Of a stretch of DNA of 38,343 nt, positions 26,446 to 35,058 are shown piece by piece (position 1 is the stretch's first letter; each line of letters opens with the position of its first letter). Under the pieces are notes generated by a model. It searched no databases. It worked only from the letters and a program-made list of their open reading frames with translations, and was not told the origin of the DNA. This DNA is from an uncultured Eubacteriales bacterium (lineage in GTDB: Bacteria > Bacillota > Clostridia > Peptostreptococcales > Anaerovoracaceae): the NCBI GenBank assembly GCA_900318155.1, contig ONJN01000010.1:1-38343 (forward strand). Direction: 5' to 3'. The position numbers were made by a program, and so were the translations under genes.

Positions 26446-26787
26446 ATGCCGGGATATAGAAAGCTGGGTAGAAATTCCGCGCACAGAAAATCCATGCTGA
26501 GAAATCTTGTGACAGATCTTTTCCGTGAAGAAAGAATTTCTACAACAAATATGAGAGCAAAAGAAGCCGGAAGAAAAGCTGAAAAGCTGATCACACTGGC
26601 AAAGCGCGGCGATCTGGCAGCAAGAAGACAGGTTCTTGGTTATGTATACGATGAATCTGTTGTTACAAAGCTGTTTGAGGATATCGCGCCTAGATACGCT
26701 GAACGAAACGGCGGATATACGAGAATTCTCAAACTCGGACCGAGAAGGGGCGACAATTCCGAGGTCGTATTCCTTGAACTCGTATAA
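26446..26787 (+). CDS. rplQ: 50S ribosomal protein L17
   Basis: 113 residues, the short L17 form, with [31 protein letters not shown] at the start and [24 protein letters not shown] at the end. It is located near the tunnel exit. AAAGGAGAG precedes the ATG. It is the last gene of the superoperon, followed by a terminator. Confidence 0.98.
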   Translation: MPGYRKLGRNSAHRKSMLRNLVTDLFREERISTTNMRAKEAGRKAEKLITLAKRGDLAARRQVLGYVYDESVVTKLFEDIAPRYAERNGGYTRILKLGPRRGDNSEVVFLELV

Positions 26788-26812
26788 AACAGCTTAAATA
26801 AATAAAAAAACT

Positions 26813-26857
26813 GAGCATTCTGTCGGGTATTGCAGACCCACGGGTGCTCTTTTTTTA
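26813..26857 (+). terminator. Rho-independent terminator of the ribosomal superoperon
   Basis: Stem GAGCA (26813-26817) with TGCTC (26845-26849) and an inner GGGT/ACCC stem, followed by eight T from 26850. An A-rich stretch before it may help termination in the other direction. Confidence 0.85.
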
Positions 26858-26892
26858 GTGCTTTGCAGTTGGGTGCTCCGAAGCTGAAATCT

Positions 26893-26921
26893 TTGCAATG
26901 CGCACACGAATATTGTAAAAT
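26893..26921 (+). promoter_or_regulatory. candidate promoter for the DUF58-like gene
   Basis: TTGCAA (26893-26898), 17 nt, TAAAAT (26916-26921), about 155 nt before the next ATG. The remaining leader is GC-rich with imperfect repeats of TCGATGxGGCTG and no clear gene. Confidence 0.4.
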
Positions 26922-27077
26922 AAAAGATAATATAGATTGCGGACGGCGCCGGATGCGTTGTCGATGAGGCTGGCCGCTGCGCTGTCGATGCGGCTGCTCG
27001 ATGTGCTGCCGCCGGAAGATGCGGCAGAGTACCCTTTGTCGGGGAAGACGCGCCGTTTAGGATAACCGGAGGGTTTT

Positions 27078-28004
27078 ATGTTCAATAGGGATAATTTGCG
27101 AACGATCATATATGTTTTTCTGCTGACGGTGCTGCTGACTTTGGGGCTCGACACCCTGAATCCGGTTGCGATTGTGCTTGGCGTGCTTTTGATTATTGCC
27201 GGTGTGATCAGTCGGATCACAGTATCGAAGCTCAGCGGCAATGTGGAGTGCCGTATCAAGTGTCCGGATCAGGCGGAAAAAGATACGCGGATTCGGGTAG
27301 AAGTCGAGACAGCCAAGCCGTGGAAACTGTCATTTGTCAGGGGGAAAATGAGTATATCTGTGGAAAATCTTCTGACCGGTGAAAATTCACTTTCGGAGTT
27401 TCCGTTCAAAGCGGTGCCGGCCCGTTCCAGAAAGTGCCCGCTGGACATTACAGAGAGTCGGTGCGGCGTGATCCGGGTCAGGGTCAGGAATATCGAAATG
27501 GAAGATCTGCTCGCCAGGCATACAAAAACCGCCTCTGCCGGCGCGTCAAAGGACATCTGCATTGTTCCGAAGATTTCCAGAATCAGCAGCGAGGCGATTC
27601 CGGAAGAAGGAAATATCTGCGTACTGCTGGACAATGGTCTGTCAGAGTCGCTGTTCCTGACGCCGGAACAGAAATCGCGTACGATGGAGCTGTTTTGTTC
27701 AGTTGCTGGTACGGTACTGAGTTCCGGTAGCTCGGTGACAATGATCTGGATCGATACGGAAAACAAAGGTCTGATCGTTGAAAAAATCGCTGACAGCGAT
27801 GAACTGAACGCGAAGATGCCGCATATTTTATCGTGCGGTTTCAGATCGACGGAGAAATCCGTGGCGGCCAGATTGAGCGATTTTGAGGAAAATGAAGGTG
27901 AAGAAAACATAGGTTTTGATTCGATTTTGTTTGTGACGCCGGGCGAGGCCAGGGATACGAGGCTGCTCGGAAAACTGGGGCAGGTCAGTATTTTCAGAGC
28001 CTGA
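27078..28004 (+). CDS. DUF58-like membrane protein lacking the core motif
   Basis: 308 residues. Two hydrophobic helices (about 9-24 and 28-45) are followed by a beta-sandwich-like region (54-140: GNVECRIKCPDQAEKDTRIRVEVE, then CPLDITESRCGVIRVRVRNIEMEDLL). This resembles the N-terminal half of DUF58 proteins. Normally the segment after the IVPKI-like strand (here 162-167) continues with an R-x-Y-x2-G-D-x2-R-x-I-x-W-K motif. Here it jumps from SSEAIPEEG straight to the von Willebrand-like strand NICVLLDNG (179-187). The usual MoxR ATPase and transglutaminase neighbours are also missing. It may be a diverged or internally deleted member; the frame is intact. GGAGGG precedes the ATG. The function is unknown. 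Confidence 0.6.
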   Translation: MFNRDNLRTIIYVFLLTVLLTLGLDTLNPVAIVLGVLLIIAGVISRITVSKLSGNVECRIKCPDQAEKDTRIRVEVETAKPWKLSFVRGKMSISVENLLTGENSLSEFPFKAVPARSRKCPLDITESRCGVIRVRVRNIEMEDLLARHTKTASAGASKDICIVPKISRISSEAIPEEGNICVLLDNGLSESLFLTPEQKSRTMELFCSVAGTVLSSGSSVTMIWIDTENKGLIVEKIADSDELNAKMPHILSCGFRSTEKSVAARLSDFEENEGEENIGFDSILFVTPGEARDTRLLGKLGQVSIFRA

Positions 28005-28060
28005 TCCGCTCTCTGACGTTTTTCGTCCGCATCAGCAGCAGCTCCGAGTCCGTGTGGGAA

Positions 28061-28090
28061 TTGACTCGGTGTAAAACTCGGCGGTATTAT
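28061..28090 (+). promoter_or_regulatory. promoter of pcrA
   Basis: TTGACT (28061-28066), 18 nt, TATTAT (28085-28090), about 36 nt before the ATG. A perfect inverted repeat, CCGAGTC (28044-28050) and GACTCGG (28063-28069), overlaps the -35. Confidence 0.6.
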
Positions 28091-28125
28091 TGACGGATCA
28101 ATAAACGGGTATGAAGGGAGAATGA

Positions 28126-30333
28126 ATGAGTTTCAGTAATCTTAATGAAAAACAGCAGGAGGCCGTCAACAAGCTGGACGGTCCGATCCTGATTCTGGCA
28201 GGGGCAGGATCGGGAAAAACGAGTACAATGACGCACCGGATCGCGCATATGGTCGAGTCGGGCATTGATCCGTACCGCATCCTGGCCGTTACGTTCACTA
28301 ATAAAGCGGCCAATGAAATGCGGGAGCGCGTCGAAGGCCTGATCGGCAGTACCGGCGGCATGTGGATCATGACTTTTCACGCGATGTGTCTCCGGATCCT
28401 GCATATGAACGCAGACCGCATCGGCTATAATTCCAATTTTGTCATCTACGACACATCGGATCAGAAGACGCTGGTCAAAAAGATCGAAAAGGAACTCGGA
28501 ATCAGCGACAAAGAATACAAGCCGCAGATGCTTTTGTCCGTAATCAGCCGTTGTAAAGAAAAAGCGATGGGGCCGGAGGAATACCGGGAGGTCAGCCCGG
28601 AAAGCGCCCGCAGCAAGGCCGTTTACATGGTTTACAGTGAATACGACAAAAGGCTTAAAGAAAACAACGCAATGGACTTTGACGATCTCCTGCTCAACTG
28701 TATGAAGCTGTTTGAGGCGGATGAAGAAGTTCTTGTAAAATATCAGCAGCGCTTCCGTTATATTATGGTCGACGAGTATCAGGATACCAATCACATCCAG
28801 TACCGGCTCGTGAGTATGCTTGCGGAGGAACACCACAACATCTGCGTGGTGGGCGATGATGATCAGTGCATCTATCAGTGGCGCGGGGCGGACATCCGCA
28901 ACATTTTGGACTTTGAGAAAGATTTCCCAGAGGCACAGGTCATCCGCCTGGAGCAGAATTATCGTTCGGTCGGCAACATCCTGGCGGCGGCGCACTCAGT
29001 GATTCGCAATAACCGGAGCCGTAAACGGAAAGAACTGTGGACGACAAAGGAAGACGGGGAAAAGATCCGCTATTCCCGTCTGGAAAGCGATAAAGAGGAA
29101 GCTTCTTACATCGCGCGCCAGATTGGCTGGCTGGCGCGCGACGGCAGAGAGTACAGCGATTTCGCGATTCTGTATCGGACCAACGCGCAGTCGCGCCTCT
29201 TTGAAGAAGCACTCAGTATGCAGGGCATTCCATATCAGGTTTTATCGGGAATGCGCTATTACGACCGCAAGGAAATCAAGGATGTTATGGCTTATATGCG
29301 GCTTGTCGTCAATCCGGCGGACGATCTTTCTCTGCTGCGCGTTATTAACGAGCCGAAGCGCGGCGTCGGGGCCAAAACGCAGGATAAGATCGCGGCTTTT
29401 GCAAGGGTGCGGCAGCAGAGCATGTTTGAAGCGCTGAGTGACCCGGACGGAGAGGTGCTGGAAACGTTGCCGGGCAAGGCTTTTGACAAAGTAAAGGAGA
29501 TGGTTGAGTGCATCACCCTTTGTCGGCAGGAACGTGAAAATCTTGATGTTTCGGATATTTTTGACGAACTTCTGGTGAAAACGGGCTACCTGAAATCGCT
29601 GGAGAACGATAAAACGCTCGAGTCCGAGAGCCGAATTGAGAATCTGATGGAATTCAAATCGGTGATCGCGGATTATGAGAAAAGTACCGAAAATTCTTCA
29701 ATTGATGAATTTATGGCACAGCTGGCCCTCGCAGCGGAGGTTGACAATTATGACGACGGGCAGGCATCGTGCACGATGATGACAATGCACAGCGCCAAAG
29801 GATTGGAGTTCCCGGTCGTTTTTATGCCGGGCATGGAGGACGGGCTTTTTCCGGGAAGCCGGGCGTTCGATGATCCGGCTTCAATGGAAGAGGAGCGCCG
29901 GCTTTGCTATGTCGGTATGACGCGGGCGGAGGAACTGCTCTTTTTGACGAGCGCGGAGCTGCGAATGCGCTACGGGCGAACTGATTATACGCGGGAGTCG
30001 CAGTTTCTCAAGGAAATCGACAGCACGCTGATGACCGGAGACGCGGTTTATCAACCGAGGAAGGGCACGAGTCTCGGTGTGCCGACCGGAAGCCGCGACG
30101 GCTACGCCCAGAAGCCGTATAAACCTTTTGACGCGATGAAGTACGCGAGGATGGATACACATAAAAAATCACAGGGCGCATCCGTCGATCTGGCGCAGGG
30201 AGACCGGGTTTTCCATAAAAAGTTCGGGGAAGGTCTTGTGATCGAATCTGCCGGCTCGATCGTGACGGTCGCTTTTGATTCCGTAGGAATCAAGAAGCTG
30301 GCCAGAGATGTCGCGCCGCTGGAAAAACTGTAA
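28126..30333 (+). CDS. pcrA: ATP-dependent DNA helicase PcrA (UvrD/Rep family)
   Basis: 735 residues, typical for PcrA. The superfamily 1 motifs are in order: Q-motif LNEKQQEAV (6-14), Walker A GAGSGKT (26-32), TFTNKAANEMR (56-66), Walker B DEYQDTN (216-222), GDDDQCIYQWRGAD (243-256), the EQNYRS arginine motif, TMHSAKGLEF, and GMTRAEELL near the C-terminus. The final 48 residues (GDRVFHKKFGEGLVI onward) form the Tudor-like domain that binds RNA polymerase in Gram-positive PcrA. It unwinds DNA 3' to 5' in repair and replication-restart pathways. The ATG at 28126 follows AGGGAG; an ATG 4 nt earlier is out of frame. ligA lies 64 nt downstream, the PcrA-LigA order common in Firmicutes. Confidence 0.97.
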   Translation: MSFSNLNEKQQEAVNKLDGPILILAGAGSGKTSTMTHRIAHMVESGIDPYRILAVTFTNKAANEMRERVEGLIGSTGGMWIMTFHAMCLRILHMNADRIGYNSNFVIYDTSDQKTLVKKIEKELGISDKEYKPQMLLSVISRCKEKAMGPEEYREVSPESARSKAVYMVYSEYDKRLKENNAMDFDDLLLNCMKLFEADEEVLVKYQQRFRYIMVDEYQDTNHIQYRLVSMLAEEHHNICVVGDDDQCIYQWRGADIRNILDFEKDFPEAQVIRLEQNYRSVGNILAAAHSVIRNNRSRKRKELWTTKEDGEKIRYSRLESDKEEASYIARQIGWLARDGREYSDFAILYRTNAQSRLFEEALSMQGIPYQVLSGMRYYDRKEIKDVMAYMRLVVNPADDLSLLRVINEPKRGVGAKTQDKIAAFARVRQQSMFEALSDPDGEVLETLPGKAFDKVKEMVECITLCRQERENLDVSDIFDELLVKTGYLKSLENDKTLESESRIENLMEFKSVIADYEKSTENSSIDEFMAQLALAAEVDNYDDGQASCTMMTMHSAKGLEFPVVFMPGMEDGLFPGSRAFDDPASMEEERRLCYVGMTRAEELLFLTSAELRMRYGRTDYTRESQFLKEIDSTLMTGDAVYQPRKGTSLGVPTGSRDGYAQKPYKPFDAMKYARMDTHKKSQGASVDLAQGDRVFHKKFGEGLVIESAGSIVTVAFDSVGIKKLARDVAPLEKL

Positions 30334-30349
30334 ATCTGATGATGAAAGG

Positions 30350-30368
30350 GGACCCGGAAATCCGGTCC
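30350..30368 (+). other. small hairpin between pcrA and ligA
   Basis: GGACCCGG pairs with CCGGTCC around AAAT with one bulged C. No T-run follows, so termination is unlikely. It could affect mRNA processing. Confidence 0.3.
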
Positions 30369-30397
30369 GATTACATATTATAAATGAGGTGAATAAA

Positions 30398-32380
30398 ATG
30401 ACAATGACCAAAGAAGATGCAAAAAAACGCATGCAGGAAATCGCGGACAGGCTGAATGAGGCCTCCAGAGCCTATTATCAGACTGCGGTGGAAATTATTC
30501 CAAATATCGAATACGATGCGCTTTATGATGAACTCCTGGATCTGGAGAAGGAATTCGGGATTTTGATTGACGACAGTCCGTCGCAGAGCGTTGGCTATGA
30601 AATCATTTCCGATCTGCCGAAGGAAGAACATGAAGTGCGGATGCTTTCCCTTGACAAGACAAAGAGCAAAGATGAACTCGCCGCGTTTCTGGGCGACCAC
30701 GAGGGACTTCTTGCCTGGAAGCTGGACGGCATCACGATTGTTTTAACGTATGACAACGGAAAACTGTCCAAGGCGGTCACGCGCGGGAATGGCGACGTCG
30801 GTGAAGTCGTGACGGCTAACGCGCGGTACTTTGACAATCTGCCGGAGGAGATCGAGTATAAAGGGCACCTGATCCTGCGCGGCGAAGCCGTCATTACATA
30901 CAGTGATTTTGAAAAAATCAACGCGAGCATTCCGGACGCGGATTCCAAATATAAGAACGCGCGAAACCTCTGCAGCGGTTCGATCCGTCAGCTTGACCCG
31001 ACCGTAACAAAGGGCCGCCACGTCCGTTTTTACGCATTTTCACTGATCGGCGCGGAGGACGTCGATTTCAGAAACAGTTTTAAATACCAGATGGAGTGGC
31101 TTGTTGATCAGGGATTCCAGGTTGCGGATTACAAGATGGTTACGCCGGAAAACATCAAGGAGACGGTTGACTGGTACGCCCGTGAAATCATGACGTACGA
31201 CATCCCGTCCGACGGTCTTGTCCTCGGATTTGAAGATGTCGCCTACGGCGAATCACTCGGCGTTACGGCAAAATTCCCGCGCAACGCGCTGGCCTTCAAA
31301 TGGGCCGATGAGACAAAGGAAACCACGCTGCGTGAGATCGAATGGAGTGCTTCCAGAACCGGTCTGATCAATCCGATCGCCGTTTTCGATCCGCTTGAAC
31401 TGGAGGGCACGACGGTTTCCAGAGCTTCTGTGCACAACATCAGCACGATGCAGGAACTGAAGCTGGGCATCGGCGACCGGATCACAGTTTATAAATCGAA
31501 TATGATCATTCCGCAGATCAAGGACAACCTGACACAGAGCGACAACATCTACATTCCGGAAGAATGTCCGGTGTGCGGTTCTATAACCCTGATCAGAGAA
31601 GATAAAGGCGTGGTAACGCTGTTTTGTCCAAACCCGGACTGCCTGGCCAAGCACGTAAAGAGACTCGCGCTGTTCGTTTCACGTGACGCGCTGGATATCG
31701 ACGGCCTGAGTGAAGCGACGATCGAGAAACTGATCGGAAGAGGCGTGATTACAGACTACGGCGATTTATTCCGTCTTAAAGAATATAAGGCAATGGTTGT
31801 CGATATGGAAGGTTTTGGAGAAAAATCCTTTGACAACCTGGTGGCGTCCATTGAGGCGGCAAAGAGAACAACGCCGGAACGTCTCCTGTACGGACTCGGC
31901 GTTCCGGGAATCGGTACGGCCAACGCACGTCTGATAGCCCGGGCCTGTCAGAACAACTGGGCAAAGATCCAGTCCCTGACAAAGGAAGAACTCGTTGCGA
32001 TTGACGGAATCGGCGATGTGATGGCGGATGATTACGTACGCTTTTTCAGAATCACGAAGAATCGGGAAACTATTGAAGATCTTCTTGGATTCCTTGATCT
32101 GGATCAGACAGAAACAGCGCGCGACGATTACTTTAACGGCCTGACCTTTGTCATCACCGGTTCGCTGAATAACTACACGAACCGCGAGCAGCTGGCGGCT
32201 GAGATTGAACAGGCGGGCGGCTCGGTAGCGGGATCTGTCAGCGGCAACACTTCCTACCTCATCAATAACGATGTGTCGTCCGGCTCGGCCAAGAACCGGA
32301 AGGCTGCAGAACTGGGCATCCCGGTCATCGATGAGGAAACCGTTATGAAATGGATGAAAGACAAAGCGGTGACGGAATAG
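30398..32380 (+). CDS. ligA: NAD-dependent DNA ligase with atypical motif IV
   Basis: 660 residues. The start ATG at 30398 follows GAGGTG by 6 nt; the longer open frame from 30308 runs back into pcrA and is rejected. Domains: N-terminal NAD-binding region (1-65), adenylation domain with K108 in KLDG, R129-G130-N131-G132, E163 in RGEAV and motif V K301 (FKWADE), OB fold, zinc finger C390, C393, C410, C415, helix-hairpin-helix repeats (about 425-550) and a BRCT domain (580-655). Motif IV is SDGLVLG: G277 replaces the Lys that in Escherichia coli LigA (K290) is essential. The motif V spacing of 24 residues is conserved, so the alignment is secure. It belongs to a divergent clostridial-type ligase. 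It shares the pcrA unit and ends at a strong terminator. Confidence 0.95.
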   Translation: MTMTKEDAKKRMQEIADRLNEASRAYYQTAVEIIPNIEYDALYDELLDLEKEFGILIDDSPSQSVGYEIISDLPKEEHEVRMLSLDKTKSKDELAAFLGDHEGLLAWKLDGITIVLTYDNGKLSKAVTRGNGDVGEVVTANARYFDNLPEEIEYKGHLILRGEAVITYSDFEKINASIPDADSKYKNARNLCSGSIRQLDPTVTKGRHVRFYAFSLIGAEDVDFRNSFKYQMEWLVDQGFQVADYKMVTPENIKETVDWYAREIMTYDIPSDGLVLGFEDVAYGESLGVTAKFPRNALAFKWADETKETTLREIEWSASRTGLINPIAVFDPLELEGTTVSRASVHNISTMQELKLGIGDRITVYKSNMIIPQIKDNLTQSDNIYIPEECPVCGSITLIREDKGVVTLFCPNPDCLAKHVKRLALFVSRDALDIDGLSEATIEKLIGRGVITDYGDLFRLKEYKAMVVDMEGFGEKSFDNLVASIEAAKRTTPERLLYGLGVPGIGTANARLIARACQNNWAKIQSLTKEELVAIDGIGDVMADDYVRFFRITKNRETIEDLLGFLDLDQTETARDDYFNGLTFVITGSLNNYTNREQLAAEIEQAGGSVAGSVSGNTSYLINNDVSSGSAKNRKAAELGIPVIDEETVMKWMKDKAVTE

Positions 32381-32434
32381 AATTCAGACAGAAAAAGGCC
32401 GGCGGTTCTGATACCTGAACAGGCCGCGGCCGGA

Positions 32435-32478
32435 AGCGGAACGCCGGTTCCCTGCAGATACGGCGTTCCGCTGTTTTT
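32435..32478 (+). terminator. Rho-independent terminator after ligA
   Basis: A perfect 12-bp stem AGCGGAACGCCG (32435-32446) with CGGCGTTCCGCT (32461-32472), followed by GTTTTTG. It lies 55 nt past the ligA stop, before the next gene. Confidence 0.9.
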
Positions 32479-32522
32479 GAATACGTGAAATCTGTGTGGG
32501 AATCGCAGGGAAGGAAAACAGA

Positions 32523-33530
32523 ATGGAAAAGCTTAAAATCGGAAAACTGGACAGCGATGTATTAAAAGATCTTGTGATTGATAAAATCCGGCTGACCCGT
32601 CCGGAGGTCAAAACCCGGGCCGGGATCGGCGAGGATTGCGCGGTGATTGATTTCGGATCCTATGACTGCGTGATTTCCACGGATCCGATCACGGCGAACG
32701 CGTCGGATATCGGGCGCCTCGCGATACACATTTCCTGCAATGATATCGCCAGCAACGGAATTGAGCCGCTCGGCATCACACTCGCGGTCATGCTTCCGGA
32801 CGGGACGACAAAGGACGATGTCAGCCTGATCATGGCGCAGGCGGCCGACGCGGCGGAACATGCCGGTGTCGAGATTATCGGCGGCCACACGGAGGTGACG
32901 GCCGCCGTGAATCAGCCGATTATTGTGTCCACGGCGTTCGGCCGCTCGGCGGCCGGCGCGTCCCAGAGCGCGGCGGCGATGAAGGCGGGCGACGTTTTTC
33001 TTCTAACCAAGACCGCCGGTCTTGAAGGAACCGGGATTCTTGCTTCTGACTGCCGGGATCGGCTGACCGGTGTCCTTACTGAGGCGGAATTGGAACAGGC
33101 CGTGGCACTCCTTGATCAAGTCAGCGTCGTTCGGGAAGGTATCATCGCCGGCCGTATCGGCACCGCCGGCATGCACGATGTAACTGAAGGCGGTGTGCTC
33201 GGTGCCGTCTGGGAAATGTGCAGCATCGCCGGCCTGGGCGCCGAAATCCGCGCTGACGACATCCCGATCGACGATCAGACACGGAAGATCTGCGAGCATT
33301 TTAGTATTAACCCGCTGCGCCTTATCTCCAGCGGCTGCATGCTGATCGCGGCACAACCGGATCACGTGGAAAAGATTATCCGTGAAGTCTCCGCTTCCGG
33401 AATCCGCGTTACCGAGATCGGCACTGTGCTTGAAGCCGGTTCCGGGATCACGGTGAAAAGCGGCGCAGAATCTTTTGTCGCCGGCCCGCCGGGCCCTGAT
33501 GAACTGTATAAGGTGATCGGAAAGTCATAA
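32523..33530 (+). CDS. stand-alone AIR-synthase-like (PurM/HypE/ThiL fold) protein
   Basis: 335 residues. The N-terminal PurM domain has GIGEDCAVIDFG (34-45), STDPIT (52-57), ISCNDIASNG (70-79) and the GGHTEVT loop (120-126), all typical ATP/metal-binding motifs. The C-terminal domain has MHDVTEGGVLG and SSGCMLIA. It is close to HypE but ends in VIGKS, without the C-terminal PRIC-type Cys that carries the cyanide precursor. No other hyp genes are present. It is probably a phosphate-ester-activating ATPase of unknown substrate. The ATG at 32523 is preferred (AAGGAAAACAGA upstream) to a GTG at 32496. It begins 44 nt after the ligA terminator; no clear own promoter is seen. Confidence 0.8.
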   Translation: MEKLKIGKLDSDVLKDLVIDKIRLTRPEVKTRAGIGEDCAVIDFGSYDCVISTDPITANASDIGRLAIHISCNDIASNGIEPLGITLAVMLPDGTTKDDVSLIMAQAADAAEHAGVEIIGGHTEVTAAVNQPIIVSTAFGRSAAGASQSAAAMKAGDVFLLTKTAGLEGTGILASDCRDRLTGVLTEAELEQAVALLDQVSVVREGIIAGRIGTAGMHDVTEGGVLGAVWEMCSIAGLGAEIRADDIPIDDQTRKICEHFSINPLRLISSGCMLIAAQPDHVEKIIREVSASGIRVTEIGTVLEAGSGITVKSGAESFVAGPPGPDELYKVIGKS

Positions 33531-33634
33531 AATTCGACGGGTAATGGTATCACTTAGACGTGACTCAGACGTGACCCGGAACGACCGGTCGGGCAGCTCT
33601 GTGAACGCCCGGTGACTGTTCACAAAGATAAAAG

Positions 33635-33687
33635 AGCCCGCTTTGACTCTGTTAAAGAGACAAAGCGGGCTTACGATTATTTTTTGA
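33635..33687. terminator. bidirectional terminator
   Basis: AGCCCGCTTTG (33635-33645) pairs with CAAAGCGGGCT (33661-33671), with a T-rich tail (ATTATTTTTTG) on the plus strand and an A-rich flank on the left. It separates the convergent AIR-synthase-like gene and sstT. Confidence 0.88.
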
Positions 33688-33732
33688 CTGAATTGACCTG
33701 TTTGACTGATTTGATCAGAACAATATGGCGGG

Positions 33733-34956
33733 TCAGAACGGCAGCTCCCGGCCTTCTTTTCTCCACTGCATGAATTCCGCGGTTGCGGTAAGCATAACGT
33801 CAGAGGAGGAATTCAGCGCGGTTTCACAGGAATCCTGGATGACGCCGATGATGAAGCCGACACCGACGACCTGCATGGCGATATCGTTTGAAATGCCGAA
33901 CAGCGAGCAGGCGAGCGGGATCAGCAGCAGTGAACCGCCGGCAACGCCGGACGCTCCGCAGGCGGAAAGCGCCGCGAGGAAACAAAGCACGATCGCGGCC
34001 GGGAAACTGACTTTGATGCCGAGCATGTTTGCTGTCGCAAGCGTCATGACGGTGATCGTGATCGCCGCGCCGTCCATGTTGATCGTGGATCCGAGCGGAA
34101 TCGAAACGGAGTAATTGTCTTTGTTTAATCCGAGTTTTTCACAAAGCGCCATATTGACTGGGATGTTGGCTGCGGAACTTCTGGTGAAGAAAGCCGTCAG
34201 GCCGCTTTCGCGCGCGCAGCGGCTGATCAGCGGATATGGGTTGGTGCGGAGGCAGCTTCCGATGAGAATACCGTTGGTTACGAATTCCTGGAACAGCATG
34301 CAGCCGACGAGCAGCAGTACAAGCTTGCCGTAGGTCGTGAAGATTTCGATGCCGGAAGTTGAGACCGCTGTAAATACGAGACCGAGGACACCGAACGGCG
34401 CGAGGTTGATGATCCAGCGGATGGCCGTCGATACGCAGTCGGCCAGATCCTGCAGAAACTGCTTTGTCGTTGGGCTGGACTTACGCAGGGCGATGCCCAG
34501 GACACAAGCCCAGGCGAGGATGCCGAGATAGTTAGCGTTGGCCAATGCGTGGACCGGATTGTCGATGACATTCATTAAAAGGTTATGAAGTACCTGTCCG
34601 ATCCCTTCCGGCGCGGTGTTGGTTGCGGAATCGACACCAGCGACGGACATTTTAACCGGGAACAGGAAACTGCCGACAACAGCCACAAGAGCGCCAAGCA
34701 GCGTACTGGCGAGGTACAGAATGATAATGATTTTCATGTTGCTGTCATGGCCTTCTTTGGCGTTGGCCAGCGAACTCATGATGAGGACGAGCACCAGAAT
34801 TGGGGCGATCGCTTTCAGCGCGCCGACGAACAGGTCGCCCAGGATGCCGATGGCAGCGGCCTTCGGACAAATCAGAGCCAGCACGATACCGATCGCCATA
34901 CCGATAAGTATGCGTAGTATCAGGCTGGTCTCTGTGTACTTTTTAACAATGTTCAT
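33733..34956 (-). CDS. sstT: serine/threonine:sodium symporter SstT
   Basis: 407 residues with about nine hydrophobic segments. The transport core has SSAANIPVNMALCEKLGL, the hairpin SIPLGSTINMDGAAITITVMTLATANMLG, and SACGASGVAGGSLLLIPLACSLFGI. These closely match SstT of the dicarboxylate/amino acid:cation symporter family, which imports Ser and Thr with sodium. SD AAAGGAGAG lies 6 nt before the ATG. It is monocistronic, downstream of the hydrogenase gene on the same strand with a 102-nt gap. No clear promoter was identified there. Serine and threonine are common fermentation substrates for clostridia. Confidence 0.95.
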   Translation of the reverse strand: MNIVKKYTETSLILRILIGMAIGIVLALICPKAAAIGILGDLFVGALKAIAPILVLVLIMSSLANAKEGHDSNMKIIIILYLASTLLGALVAVVGSFLFPVKMSVAGVDSATNTAPEGIGQVLHNLLMNVIDNPVHALANANYLGILAWACVLGIALRKSSPTTKQFLQDLADCVSTAIRWIINLAPFGVLGLVFTAVSTSGIEIFTTYGKLVLLLVGCMLFQEFVTNGILIGSCLRTNPYPLISRCARESGLTAFFTRSSAANIPVNMALCEKLGLNKDNYSVSIPLGSTINMDGAAITITVMTLATANMLGIKVSFPAAIVLCFLAALSACGASGVAGGSLLLIPLACSLFGISNDIAMQVVGVGFIIGVIQDSCETALNSSSDVMLTATAEFMQWRKEGRELPF

Positions 34957-35058
34957 AATTTCTCTCCTTTAACTGTGATAATTTCTAGTACATTATGATG
35001 ATTCCGGCATGTTGATATATCCGTTCTGCAGGTCTGTAATGCCCGCATCTGCCCCTGA

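Noticed and set aside
28087-28995. 302-codon open frame on the minus strand
   Set aside because: Shadow of pcrA; the motifs of the helicase on the plus strand are unambiguous.
30308-30397. 30-codon N-terminal extension of ligA
   Set aside because: It overlaps the end of pcrA, has no ribosome site, and family alignment begins after the ATG at 30398, which has GAGGTG upstream.
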